The notes under the pieces: generated by a model
What the model saw: the letters and a program-made list of their open reading frames with translations, nothing else
What the model was told of the DNA's origin: nothing
Databases searched by the model: none
Origin: Archangium violaceum
Lineage (GTDB): Bacteria; Myxococcota; Myxococcia; Myxococcales; Myxococcaceae
Length of the DNA: 64,000 nucleotides
Reading direction: 5' to 3'
NCBI RefSeq assembly: GCF_016859125.1
Contig: NZ_CP069338.1
Coordinates: 7,627,501-7,691,500 of the forward strand
In this document: one piece after another, positions 42,082 through 50,058 of the stretch
Layout: the number at the start of each line of letters is the position of its first letter
Numbering within the stretch: position 1 is the first letter of the stretch
Program-made: the position numbers and the translations under genes

Positions 42082-44379
42082 ATGAGCAAGCGACCCATGT
42101 TGATTGCCCGGCGCTCCTTCCTCGCGGGGCTGAACCTCGCCGTGGGAGGCCTCGCCGTTGGTTTCCTGACCAGCGACAGCCTGGCGGAAGAGCCGTCGGG
42201 GCGGCGCTCCGGACCGAAGCCGAAGACGAGCTCCCAGGCCCAGGAATCGGCCGTCCCCGGCCTGAACCCGAACGTCTTCGTGCACGTGGCCCCGGATGGG
42301 CAGGTGACGATCGTCTGCCACCGCTCCGAGATGGGGCAGGGCATCCGAAGCTCCCTTCCCGTGCTGATCGCCGACGAGCTCGGCGCGGACATGGCCCGGG
42401 TGAAGATCACCCAGGCGGATGGCGACCCGGCCTACGGAGACCAGAACACCGACGGCTCCAACAGCGTCCGCGGCATCTACGAGGACATGCGCCGCGTGGG
42501 TGCCACCGCGCGTACGATGTTGATCGCCGCCGCGGCGAAGCGGTGGAAGGTGGCGCCGGACACCTGCGAGGCGAGTGACCACGTCGTGCTCCACCGTCCG
42601 AGCGGGCGCAAGCTCGGTTTCGGCGAGCTCGCGCTCGAGGCGGGCAAGCTCCCCGTCCCCAAGCCGGCGGATGTCCGGCTGCGTCCGAAGGACGAGCTTC
42701 GTCGCGTGGGCCGGCCGTTGCCGCTCATCGACGGGCCCGCCTACGTCAACGGGAGCGCGGTCTTCGGCGCCGACGTCCGGCTCCCCGGCATGCTCACGGC
42801 GGTGATCGCCCGGCCTCCGGTGGTGGGAGGACGCGTGGCGCGGTTCGACGCCAGCCGCGCGCTCGCCATCCCCGGAGTGAAGCGCGTCATCGAGATGCCG
42901 GTGCCGAAGGCCCCGTACATGTTCCAGCCCTGGGGCGGCGTCGCCGTTCTGGCGGACAACACCTGGGCGGCGATGCGGGGCCGCGAGGCGCTGGAGATCT
43001 CCTGGGAGCATGGGGAGAACGCGACGTATGACTCGGAGAAGTTCCGCGAGGAGCTGACCGCGTCGGTACGGGCGCCCGGCAAGGTCTACCGCAACGTCGG
43101 AGATGCCGACGGCGCCCTCGCCAGGGCCGCGCGCGTGATCGAGGCCGAGTACCACGTCCCCCACCTCCCCCATGTCTCGATGGAGCCGCCGGTCGCGGTC
43201 GCCCGCGTCGAGGGGGACACCTGCGAGGTGTGGGCTCCCTCCCAGCACCCGCAGGCCGCGCGAGCGGAGGCCGCGCGTGTGCTCGGGATGCCCGTGGAGA
43301 AGGTCACGGTCCACGTGACGTTCCTGGGCGGTGGCTTCGGTCGCAAGTCGAAGGCCGACTTCGTCTCCGAGGCCGCCTGGCTCGCGAAGGAGGTGGGCGT
43401 TCCCGTGCGCGTGCAGTGGACGCGCGAGGACGACGTCCATCACGACTACTACAACACCGTGAGCATGCAGCGCCTCAGCGCGGGCCTCGACGAGCGCGGC
43501 AAGGTCATCGCCTGGAAGCACCGCACCGCGTTCCCGCCGATCGGGTCGACCTTCGCGCCCACCAACCTGCCTTCGGTGAGGGATCTCCAGCAGGGCGTGC
43601 TGGACCTCGGGCTCGGGGTTCCCAACCTCCGCGCGGAGGCGTGCCAGGCGAATGCCCACGTCCGCATCGGCTGGCTCCGGTCCGTCTACAACATCTTCCA
43701 CGCGTTCTCGGTCAACTCGTTCATCGACGAGATCGCCCATGCCCGGGGCGAGGATCCCCGTGACGTGATGTTGGAGGTGCTCGGGCCGCCCCGGACCATG
43801 GGCCTGGCGGAGCTCGGCGTCGAGCAACTCACGAACTACGGCATGTCGCTGGACGTGCACCCCGTGGACGTCGGCCGCCTGCGTCGCGTCATCGAGCGCG
43901 TGACGCAGCTCGCTCCGTGGCGCGACCGGAAGAAGGAGGACAGGGCCCTGGGCCTCGCCGCGCACCGGAGCTTCCTCTCCTACGTGGCGGTGGTCGCCTC
44001 CGTCGTGCGCAATCCGAGCGGCAAGCTCTCGGTCGATGAGGCCTGGGTCGTGGTCGATGCGGGCACGGTCATCAACCCGGATCGCACCCGGGCCCAGATG
44101 GAGGGCTCGGTCATCTTCGGGATGAGCCTGGCCTTGTACGGCGGCGTGACGATGAAGGGCGGTGCGGTCGAGCAGTCGAACTTCCGCGACCTCCGGCTGG
44201 TGCGCATCGGCGAGGCGCCTCGAAAGATCCACGTGGAGATCATCTCCAGCGACGGGCCTCCGGGAGGCATCGGCGAGCCGGGTGTCCCGCCTGTCGCTCC
44301 CGCCATCGCCAATGCCCTCTTCGCGCTCACGGGGACGCGTGTGCGCGAGCTCCCGCTCTCCCGAGCGCTCCAGGTCTGA
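42082..44379 (+). CDS. Molybdopterin subunit of an isoquinoline 1-oxidoreductase-like enzyme
   Basis: 765 residues, GGGAGG before the ATG. A twin-arginine signal (IARRSFLAGLNLAVGGLAVG) shows periplasmic export with bound cofactor. Motifs of the IorB-type large subunit include 'VTIVCHRSEMGQGIRSSLP', 'TFLGGGFGRKSKADF' and the C-terminal 'GGIGEPGVPPVAPAIANA' with the catalytic Glu. The family hydroxylates N-heterocycles or oxidises aldehydes with water as oxygen source. The substrate cannot be named. Followed by a strong hairpin. Confidence 0.93.
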   Translation: MSKRPMLIARRSFLAGLNLAVGGLAVGFLTSDSLAEEPSGRRSGPKPKTSSQAQESAVPGLNPNVFVHVAPDGQVTIVCHRSEMGQGIRSSLPVLIADELGADMARVKITQADGDPAYGDQNTDGSNSVRGIYEDMRRVGATARTMLIAAAAKRWKVAPDTCEASDHVVLHRPSGRKLGFGELALEAGKLPVPKPADVRLRPKDELRRVGRPLPLIDGPAYVNGSAVFGADVRLPGMLTAVIARPPVVGGRVARFDASRALAIPGVKRVIEMPVPKAPYMFQPWGGVAVLADNTWAAMRGREALEISWEHGENATYDSEKFREELTASVRAPGKVYRNVGDADGALARAARVIEAEYHVPHLPHVSMEPPVAVARVEGDTCEVWAPSQHPQAARAEAARVLGMPVEKVTVHVTFLGGGFGRKSKADFVSEAAWLAKEVGVPVRVQWTREDDVHHDYYNTVSMQRLSAGLDERGKVIAWKHRTAFPPIGSTFAPTNLPSVRDLQQGVLDLGLGVPNLRAEACQANAHVRIGWLRSVYNIFHAFSVNSFIDEIAHARGEDPRDVMLEVLGPPRTMGLAELGVEQLTNYGMSLDVHPVDVGRLRRVIERVTQLAPWRDRKKEDRALGLAAHRSFLSYVAVVASVVRNPSGKLSVDEAWVVVDAGTVINPDRTRAQMEGSVIFGMSLALYGGVTMKGGAVEQSNFRDLRLVRIGEAPRKIHVEIISSDGPPGGIGEPGVPPVAPAIANALFALTGTRVRELPLSRALQV

Positions 44380-44697
44380 AATCGGGGGCCCGGCCGCCCG
44401 CGAAGCGGGCGTCCGGGCTATCGCGATTCGTGTAGGCGCTCGCTCTCCGGCGTCCCGGCCGTCGCATGCCTCATGAATTTCGAGCGGGGGGACCCCGGTC
44501 GTGGCATGATGTGGTCACGAAGTGCCCCCCTCGCCCATTCCATCGGGCGCTGATTCGATACAGGAAATGTTGCTTCCGTATGGCTTTGCAGGCTCGTTGA
44601 TGTTCATCACGTTGAGCGTGAATGCGAAGCCATTGTCGGAAACGGACCCGCGAGCAGAGGGCGTGGTGGGCAGCATTCTCGAGAGGAAGACCATTTC
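44380..44697. other. Intergenic region, 318 bp
   Basis: It contains the operon terminator and, at about 44520-44690, a lower-GC stretch that should hold the promoter of the coiled-coil gene. Nothing else recognised. Confidence 0.4.
44388..44418 (+). terminator. Hairpin after the oxidoreductase operon
   Basis: GCCCGG-c-CGCCCGC, GAA loop, GCGGGCG-t-CCGGGC: 13 paired bases starting 9 nt after the stop. No T-run follows. Confidence 0.6.
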
Positions 44698-45075
44698 ATG
44701 AAGAACGCTGAAGGGGTCTCGTTGCCCTTTGAGCTGGATCGAAGGCTGAAGCAACGCATCGAGCACCTGCGGGACGTGCGGGAATCCCTGGAGAAGCTGG
44801 GCCGGAGTTCGGGCTCACTCCAGCGCATGTTCGCGGCGGAGCAGGAGAGGCGCCGGGCCGCTGCCGCGGCCGCGCCCACCGCGCCCACCGCTCCGGCTGC
44901 TCCCGCGGTGAAGGAGGCGAAGGGCCGGACGCCTCCGCCCGCCGCCAGGACGCCTCCGCCGCCTCCTCCGCCGAGCAGCGCGCCCGCGAAGCCGGCGGAA
45001 GAGGAAGAAGACATTCCGGCATGGCGCAAGTTGTTCCCGGATCTGTCCGCCGAAGTGCCGGGGCGGAAGAAGTAG
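44698..45075 (+). CDS. Hypothetical coiled-coil and Ala/Pro-rich protein
   Basis: 125 residues, GAGAGGAAG before the ATG. Residues 10-55 form a charged helix ('ELDRRLKQRIEHLRDVRESLEKLGRSSGSLQRMFAAEQERRR'). A low-complexity Ala/Pro/Thr middle follows, with eight consecutive prolines (TPPPPPPPP-like). The C-terminus is acidic then 'IPAWRKLFPDLSAEVPGRKK'. No family recognised. Confidence 0.7.
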   Translation: MKNAEGVSLPFELDRRLKQRIEHLRDVRESLEKLGRSSGSLQRMFAAEQERRRAAAAAAPTAPTAPAAPAVKEAKGRTPPPAARTPPPPPPPSSAPAKPAEEEEDIPAWRKLFPDLSAEVPGRKK

Positions 45076-45090
45076 CGAGCGCGCGTCGGT

Positions 45091-46497
45091 TCAAGGGACG
45101 TCGGCTGGCACCCCTAGGCCGCGCAGCCAGGTATCGGCGAGCGGCTTGGGGTCATAGCCCGTCTCGGCCTTCACGAGCTCCAGCATCTGCTGCATGCGGG
45201 CCGTGCCGCCCACGTGGCTCCGGTAGAAACCGGCCAGCACGCGGTCCATCGCCTCGGTGCCAATCTCCTTCTCCAGCGCGCGGTAGAAGAAGGCTCCCTT
45301 CTTGTAGGGGATGTTGGACCAGAGCGGGTGGGTGAGGATGTCGATCTGATTGCAGGTGGCATCCGGCAGGGCGACCGTGTCACCGCGTGCCACGGCCCTC
45401 TCCAGCTCTCCCTTCCAGGTGGCCCACACCTGCTCCTCGGCCTCCACGCTCTCGGTCTCGCGCACCGAGCGGGCCGTCAGGTACTCGGCGGTGCCCTCGG
45501 AGAGGACGAAATCCTCCCAGCACTGGATGCGCACGCCATTGCCGAACCAGCCATGCGCCGCCTCGTGGTGGTGGACCAGTTTGTCATTCATGGCATCGGC
45601 GGCCACGTGCCAGTAGGGGTGGTGTTCCATTCCGCCATAGGCCCCCTCGCCCCAGTTGGCCGAGACCGAGCCCACCTTGGTGCCGAAGGTATAGGCGCCG
45701 TAGCGCTGCTCGAAGAAGTCCACCGCGTCCTCGAGGTGCGGGGTGCCCTCGAGGGCCGCGGCCTCCTCTCCCGGCAGGTACCAGACGGAGACCTGCGTCC
45801 CCGCCGTGGTGGTGCCCAGTGCCTTCTCCGTGTACTCGCCCACCGCCCAGGCCAGCATATAGGGCGGGGCCTCGCCCGGGATGTGGGTGGGGTAGACCGC
45901 CGTCTTGCCCTCGGGCACGTTGCTGAGCTTGAGCGAGAACTTCGTGCTGTCGGCCAGGGCCGGGTGGCAGGGGAAGAGGTTGGCGCAGAAGGAGGGCCAG
46001 CTGAAGGTGGTGCCGGTGGGCAGGTAGCCATCGAAGTTCGATGACGGGGTGAGCGTGTAGTCGACGAGGACGAAGCTCGCCCATTCGGGAACGCCGATGT
46101 CCAGCTGCCCGTCCTTCACGGTGTAGCTCAGCTTGCCGCAGCGGCTGCGCACATCGGTGATTCGAAGGTTGCCTACCTTCAACGAGAGGGCGCGGCTCGT
46201 GGTGCCCGCCATCTGGATGAGGGCCGTGGCGTTCAGCGAGTCGAGCTTCACGTCCAGCGCCGTGGAGAGGATGTCGCGCGACAGATCCTGCGCTGACGGA
46301 GGTAGTGGCTGTGAGGCCAGCTCCAGCGAGTCGCAGAGGCTCGGACATGCGGGCAGCTCCGTGCCGTCCCCTGGCCCCGGGCACTGCAGCGATTCATCGG
46401 CCACCTCCGGCACTTCGGTTTCGGGATCCGTGGAGCGACAGGCCCAAACGCTCATCACGAGCAGGAAGAACACCCTTCTTGGATGATTCGGTTTCAT
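45091..46497 (-). CDS. M1-family metallopeptidase-like lipoprotein
   Basis: 468 residues from ATG at 46497, giving a short lipoprotein signal (VMSVWAC); starts 9 and 18 nt upstream are possible. The zinc motif is 'VHHHEAAHGWFGNGV' (HExxH) with the third ligand Glu in 'LSEGTAEYLTA'. The GxMEN-like exopeptidase motif is represented by 'YGGMEHHPYW', with His for Asn. N-terminal beta domain as in M1 enzymes. Probably a surface or periplasmic aminopeptidase. Confidence 0.88.
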   Translation of the reverse strand: MKPNHPRRVFFLLVMSVWACRSTDPETEVPEVADESLQCPGPGDGTELPACPSLCDSLELASQPLPPSAQDLSRDILSTALDVKLDSLNATALIQMAGTTSRALSLKVGNLRITDVRSRCGKLSYTVKDGQLDIGVPEWASFVLVDYTLTPSSNFDGYLPTGTTFSWPSFCANLFPCHPALADSTKFSLKLSNVPEGKTAVYPTHIPGEAPPYMLAWAVGEYTEKALGTTTAGTQVSVWYLPGEEAAALEGTPHLEDAVDFFEQRYGAYTFGTKVGSVSANWGEGAYGGMEHHPYWHVAADAMNDKLVHHHEAAHGWFGNGVRIQCWEDFVLSEGTAEYLTARSVRETESVEAEEQVWATWKGELERAVARGDTVALPDATCNQIDILTHPLWSNIPYKKGAFFYRALEKEIGTEAMDRVLAGFYRSHVGGTARMQQMLELVKAETGYDPKPLADTWLRGLGVPADVP

Positions 46498-46523
46498 GTG
46501 GGCCATCTCTACCACTGATTGGC

Positions 46524-47624
46524 ATGGACGAAGCGCGCGCCCGTCGGTTACGAGGCCTCGCGGAGGAGAGACTCATGCGTCTGGGTGTCATTCCCGAGAA
46601 TCCCTTGGAGCGGCTCGTGCTCGCGGCGGGGCTCGTCCCCAGGCCTGTCGCCGAGACACAACTCGCCTTCACGTTCGCGCGTGCCGTGATGGCGGGGGTC
46701 GAGCTGGGATTCTTCGAGGCACTCAAGGAGCAGGCCAGGACGGTCGAGGAGGTCGCCCGGGAGCGAGGCACGCACCCGCGAGCCACCGAGGCGCTCCTCA
46801 ACTGCCTGGTGGGGTGTGACTATCTGGCGTACGAGGACTCGACGCGCCGGTACTCGCTGCGGCCGGTGAGCCGCAAGTGGCTCCTGAACGACAGCCCCCA
46901 CTCACTCGCCAACAAGATGCGCTTCCAGCTGCTCGAGTGGGAGTACCTCGGGCAGCTCGAGTCGGTCGTCCGCAGTGGCAAGCCCATCGCGATGCACAGC
47001 TCGAACAGCGCGGAGGAGTGGCACGCGTACCAGGCGGGCATGGTCGACATCGGCCGGCTCGGTCTGGAGGAGGTGGTGCTCCGGACGCCCATCCCCAAGG
47101 GGGCTCGCCGGATGCTCGACATCGGCGGCTCGGGAGGCACCTACTCCGCGGCCTTCCTGCGCAAGTACCCCGGGCTGCGGGCGACGATCCTGGACCTCGA
47201 GGCGGCGGTCGCTCATGCGCGCCCGTTCGTGGAGGCGCATCAGCTCGGAGCGCGCCTCGGCCTCGTCGCGGGAGACGTGCTCGGCGACGACCTGGGAGAG
47301 GGCACCTACGACTTCGTGTTCATGTCCATGGTGGCGCACCACTTCTCGAGCGAGCAGAACCTCGCGGTGGCACGCAAGGTCTTCCGTGCGCTCGCCCCGG
47401 GCGGGGTGTTCGTGCTCCAGGACTTCGAGCGTGGGAAGCGGCCGTCTCCGAAGAACCAGGTGGGTGCGTTGACGGATCTCTATTTCGCCCTCACCAGCCA
47501 GTCCGGGACCTGGACCCTCGATGAGATGCGGGATTGGCTCCGGCAGGCGGGCTTCACCCCGCGCAGGTCCGTGAAGTTTCGCACGTCCCCGGGGATGGTG
47601 CAGGTGGTAGGGGTCAAGGCATGA
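46524..47624 (+). CDS. SAM-dependent O-methyltransferase-like protein
   Basis: 366 residues. An N-terminal helical/winged domain ('FARAVMAGVELGFFEALKEQARTVEEVARERGTHPRATEALLNCL') leads to the Rossmann fold: 'RRMLDIGGSGGTYSAAFLRKYPGLRATILDLEAAV' (SAM site) and 'YDFVFMSMVAHHFSSEQN'. This is the domain order of small-molecule O-methyltransferases of natural-product pathways. Its TGA overlaps the start of an SMR exporter gene. Confidence 0.88.
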   Translation: MDEARARRLRGLAEERLMRLGVIPENPLERLVLAAGLVPRPVAETQLAFTFARAVMAGVELGFFEALKEQARTVEEVARERGTHPRATEALLNCLVGCDYLAYEDSTRRYSLRPVSRKWLLNDSPHSLANKMRFQLLEWEYLGQLESVVRSGKPIAMHSSNSAEEWHAYQAGMVDIGRLGLEEVVLRTPIPKGARRMLDIGGSGGTYSAAFLRKYPGLRATILDLEAAVAHARPFVEAHQLGARLGLVAGDVLGDDLGEGTYDFVFMSMVAHHFSSEQNLAVARKVFRALAPGGVFVLQDFERGKRPSPKNQVGALTDLYFALTSQSGTWTLDEMRDWLRQAGFTPRRSVKFRTSPGMVQVVGVKA

Positions 47625-47950
47625 ACCCGTACCTGCTGCTCGGCATCTCCATTCTCTCGGAGGTCATGGGAACCAGCGCGCTGCGTGCCAGCCAGGGTTT
47701 CACCCGGATCCTGCCGAGTGTCATCGTGGTCGTCTGTTACGGCACGGCCTTCTACCTCATGAGCCAGGCGTTGAAGTCGCTGCCGCTTGGTTTCACGTAC
47801 GCCGTGTGGAGCGGCGTGGGCACGGCCCTCACCGCGATGATCGGGTGGCTGTACTTCCGGGACGCGTTCAACTGGGGCGCGCTCGGAGGCATCGCGCTGA
47901 TCATCGCGGGCGTCGTGGTCCTGAATCTCAGCGGAGGCGCGCGGCACTGA
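47621..47950 (+). CDS. Small multidrug resistance (SMR/EmrE-like) transporter
   Basis: 109 residues, four helices. The essential Glu is E14 in 'LGISILSEVMGTSALRASQGF'. 'YGTAFYLMSQALKSLPLGFTYAVWSGVGTAL' and 'IALIIAGVVVLNLSG' complete the family pattern. A proton-coupled exporter of lipophilic cations. Its start overlaps the methyltransferase gene, so it may export the methylated product. Confidence 0.95.
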   Translation: MNPYLLLGISILSEVMGTSALRASQGFTRILPSVIVVVCYGTAFYLMSQALKSLPLGFTYAVWSGVGTALTAMIGWLYFRDAFNWGALGGIALIIAGVVVLNLSGGARH

Positions 47951-47989
47951 GCTTCGTGTGCCGCGCGGGTCTCCGCGAAGGTTCGCCTC

Positions 47990-48081
47990 AAGAGCTATCG
48001 ATAAATCACCCGGCGGAGCCGCCAAGTGCCCGGATTTATTGGTTTGGCAGGTGGGCTCCAGCCAATTTATCGATAGCTCTT
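47990..48081. repeat. 92-nt inverted-repeat element with perfect 17-bp ends
   Basis: Ends AAGAGCTATCGATAAAT (47990-48006) and its exact complement (48065-48081). Inside, GGAGCC/GGCTCC (48015-48020 with 48054-48059) and GCCAA/TTGGC (48021-48025 with 48044-48048) extend the pairing. It fills the gap between the convergent SMR and lipoprotein genes and touches the lipoprotein stop codon. It may be a bidirectional terminator or a miniature mobile element; the AT-rich ends differ from the flanks. No clear target duplication. Confidence 0.7.
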
Positions 48082-48296
48082 CAGTGTTCAGGAGGCTTCA
48101 GGTTGCTCGGCAGCCCCGACCCTTCGGGTGGGCGCTCCGACTCCAGTTGTTGGGTGGGTGGCTTCAGCTCTGGAGGCAGTTGGCCGGCGGGCGTCTCCCC
48201 GGGAGGGGTCGTTCCCGCGTCGCCCGAAGGCGGGGTGGGGTTCGAGGGGCAGGCGCAGAACAGTGTCAGGGTGGCAATCAGGAGCAGGGGACGCAT
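48081..48296 (-). CDS. Small Pro-rich lipoprotein
   Basis: 71 residues with GAGGA before the ATG. The signal peptide ends in a lipobox-like 'TLFCAC'. The mature part is almost all Pro, Gly, Glu and Thr and likely disordered. Function unknown. Downstream of, and on the same strand as, the YcnI-like gene. Confidence 0.6.
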   Translation of the reverse strand: MRPLLLIATLTLFCACPSNPTPPSGDAGTTPPGETPAGQLPPELKPPTQQLESERPPEGSGLPSNLKPPEH

Positions 48297-48310
48297 GGCG
48301 AATTCCTCGC

Positions 48311-49033
48311 TCAGTACTTGACCCAGATCTCGGTTCCGGGATGGATGGCCTGGAGCACCCGGGTGTTCGGCTCCTTCTCGATCAAGCTCAGGATGTAGGT
48401 ACTGGGGCTGTAGGCCTCGCTTCCCGCCCAGACGATCTGCGCATCCTTGAAGACCGACATGTCATGGACATGCTGGTCCACCGTGTACTTGTTCCAGCCG
48501 GGGGTGCGCGCGGGAACGATGAAGAGAGCCGGAGCGGGATTCTCCGCGGGTTCCGTGCCCGCGTTCTGGCCGTGGTTGTGATCCGTGGTGGTGGCGATCC
48601 ATTCCACGGTCGACTCGGTGCCGTCAGCGGCCCGGCAGTGCTGGATCGTCGGGAAGAACAGCGTGGTGAAGGCCTGGTCCGGCAGCCTGGCCCTCAGGGT
48701 GAGCTTGTAGAAATGGGTGTCGGCGGGCAGCACGTCGGCGCTGCTGGGTTTGGTCCAGGTCACCGATGTGATCGTGTTCGTGGCCGCGTCCTTCGACACG
48801 ACCGCCTTGCCGAACTCGGAGTTCAGCGGGCGTACCGAGGTGACTCCTTCCGGAATGCGAACCTCGATGCGGAAGGTGTCCGCGCCATCACAGCCGTGGC
48901 CCACGTTGAACGTGAGCTCCTGGGTGCTTCCCGCGACCGCGGGGCCAGGGGCGCCCACGGAGATGTGGGCCTCGGCGGCAGTGCACAGCATCGAAACCAC
49001 GGCGGCGGACAACAGGTGCGATCGAGCCTTCAT
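48311..49033 (-). CDS. YcnI-like (DUF1775) periplasmic protein
   Basis: 240 residues from ATG at 49033 (GGGAGGA upstream). The signal peptide is cut just before a His (AEA/HISVGAPGPAVAGS), which leaves the N-terminal His characteristic of YcnI copper-binding domains. 'QELTFNVGHGCDGADTFRIEVRIPEGV' and 'ADTHFYKLTLRARLPD' fit the family. The C-terminal ~80 residues are His-containing ('TTDHNHGQNAG', 'DQHVHDM') and unassigned. Probably binds copper in the periplasm. Confidence 0.8.
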   Translation of the reverse strand: MKARSHLLSAAVVSMLCTAAEAHISVGAPGPAVAGSTQELTFNVGHGCDGADTFRIEVRIPEGVTSVRPLNSEFGKAVVSKDAATNTITSVTWTKPSSADVLPADTHFYKLTLRARLPDQAFTTLFFPTIQHCRAADGTESTVEWIATTTDHNHGQNAGTEPAENPAPALFIVPARTPGWNKYTVDQHVHDMSVFKDAQIVWAGSEAYSPSTYILSLIEKEPNTRVLQAIHPGTEIWVKY

Positions 49034-49114
49034 TCGTGCTCCTCCCATGCGGGCCTTCTAGGGGGAGGGCACGGCCCGAGGAATGTGACATGTTGCCGCA
49101 CCCTCGGTGCGGAT

Positions 49115-49843
49115 TCAGACCGCCGTCCAGCCTCCGTCGATGTCGAGCACCATCCCGGTGGCGTACTCGCACGTCGCCAGGAAGAAGGCCGCGTCGGCCA
49201 TGTCGCGGGTCGTGCCCGCGCGCTTCATCGGAACGTTGTTGGCGAGCCCGGCCAGGAACGCTTCCACCTGCTCGGGCGGGACCCCCCAATCAATCGCCGT
49301 ATTGCGTGTCAGCCCCGGCGACAGAACGTTCACCCGAATACCTTTCGGGGCCAGTTCGACCGCGAGAGAGCGCCCCATGGCATTGACCGCGCCACACAGG
49401 CCCGCGCCGCCAGCGTAGTTCACCAGGGCGGCGTGGCCGGCGATGCCCGAGCAGAGGATGATGGAGCTGCCCGGCTTCATCTTCGGAACGGCGTAATGGC
49501 AGGCGGAGAGCTGTCCGAAGAATCGGTCGTTGAACAGCTCGCGCCACGCCTTCGGGCGCACTTCCTCGACGGGGCCGAACACCGCCCCGCCCGCGCAGGT
49601 CACCAGCAGGTCCACGCGCGCGACGGAGTGGATGAGCTGCTGGAGCTGCTCCTCGTCGCCCACGTCCGTGGGCATGCTCCGCGCGCTGCGTCCAATCCTC
49701 GCCACCGCCTGGTCCAGCCGCTGCCGATTCCGCCCGGCGAGCACGACCTCCGCCCCCTCGCGCGCGAACCGCTCGGCGATCGCGAAGCCGATTCCCGAGC
49801 CTCCTCCCGTGATGATGGCGGTCCTTCCGTCCAGTGCGCCCAT
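49115..49843 (-). CDS. SDR-family oxidoreductase lacking the catalytic Lys
   Basis: 242 residues from ATG at 49843 (GGGAGG upstream). The cofactor motif is TGGGSGIG near residue 12 and 'LLVTCAGGAVFG' replaces NNAG. The Ser is in 'IILCSGIAG', the Tyr in 'NYAGGAGLCGAVNAM'. The Lys of YxxxK is replaced by Ala. C-terminal 'TGMVLDIDGGWTAV' is typical. It probably binds NAD(P), but the catalytic set is incomplete, so activity is uncertain. Confidence 0.9.
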   Translation of the reverse strand: MGALDGRTAIITGGGSGIGFAIAERFAREGAEVVLAGRNRQRLDQAVARIGRSARSMPTDVGDEEQLQQLIHSVARVDLLVTCAGGAVFGPVEEVRPKAWRELFNDRFFGQLSACHYAVPKMKPGSSIILCSGIAGHAALVNYAGGAGLCGAVNAMGRSLAVELAPKGIRVNVLSPGLTRNTAIDWGVPPEQVEAFLAGLANNVPMKRAGTTRDMADAAFFLATCEYATGMVLDIDGGWTAV

Positions 49844-50058
49844 GTGAGCCTCCCCTCGGAGTTGGATGACGGGCGGGATGGTGGCCCTGGTGGGGAGCCG
49901 GAGCCAGAAACGGGCCGGTCGCACCCACACGGGGGGTGAGGGCGGGACATGGATTCCACGAAGTCATGGCGCTTCGCGTCATCTTCCCTGTCCCAGAATC
50001 TGGGAAGCCGGTATCGTGGAGCGTCAGCCAGATGTCACTTGCCGTCGGAGGCGCAGTC

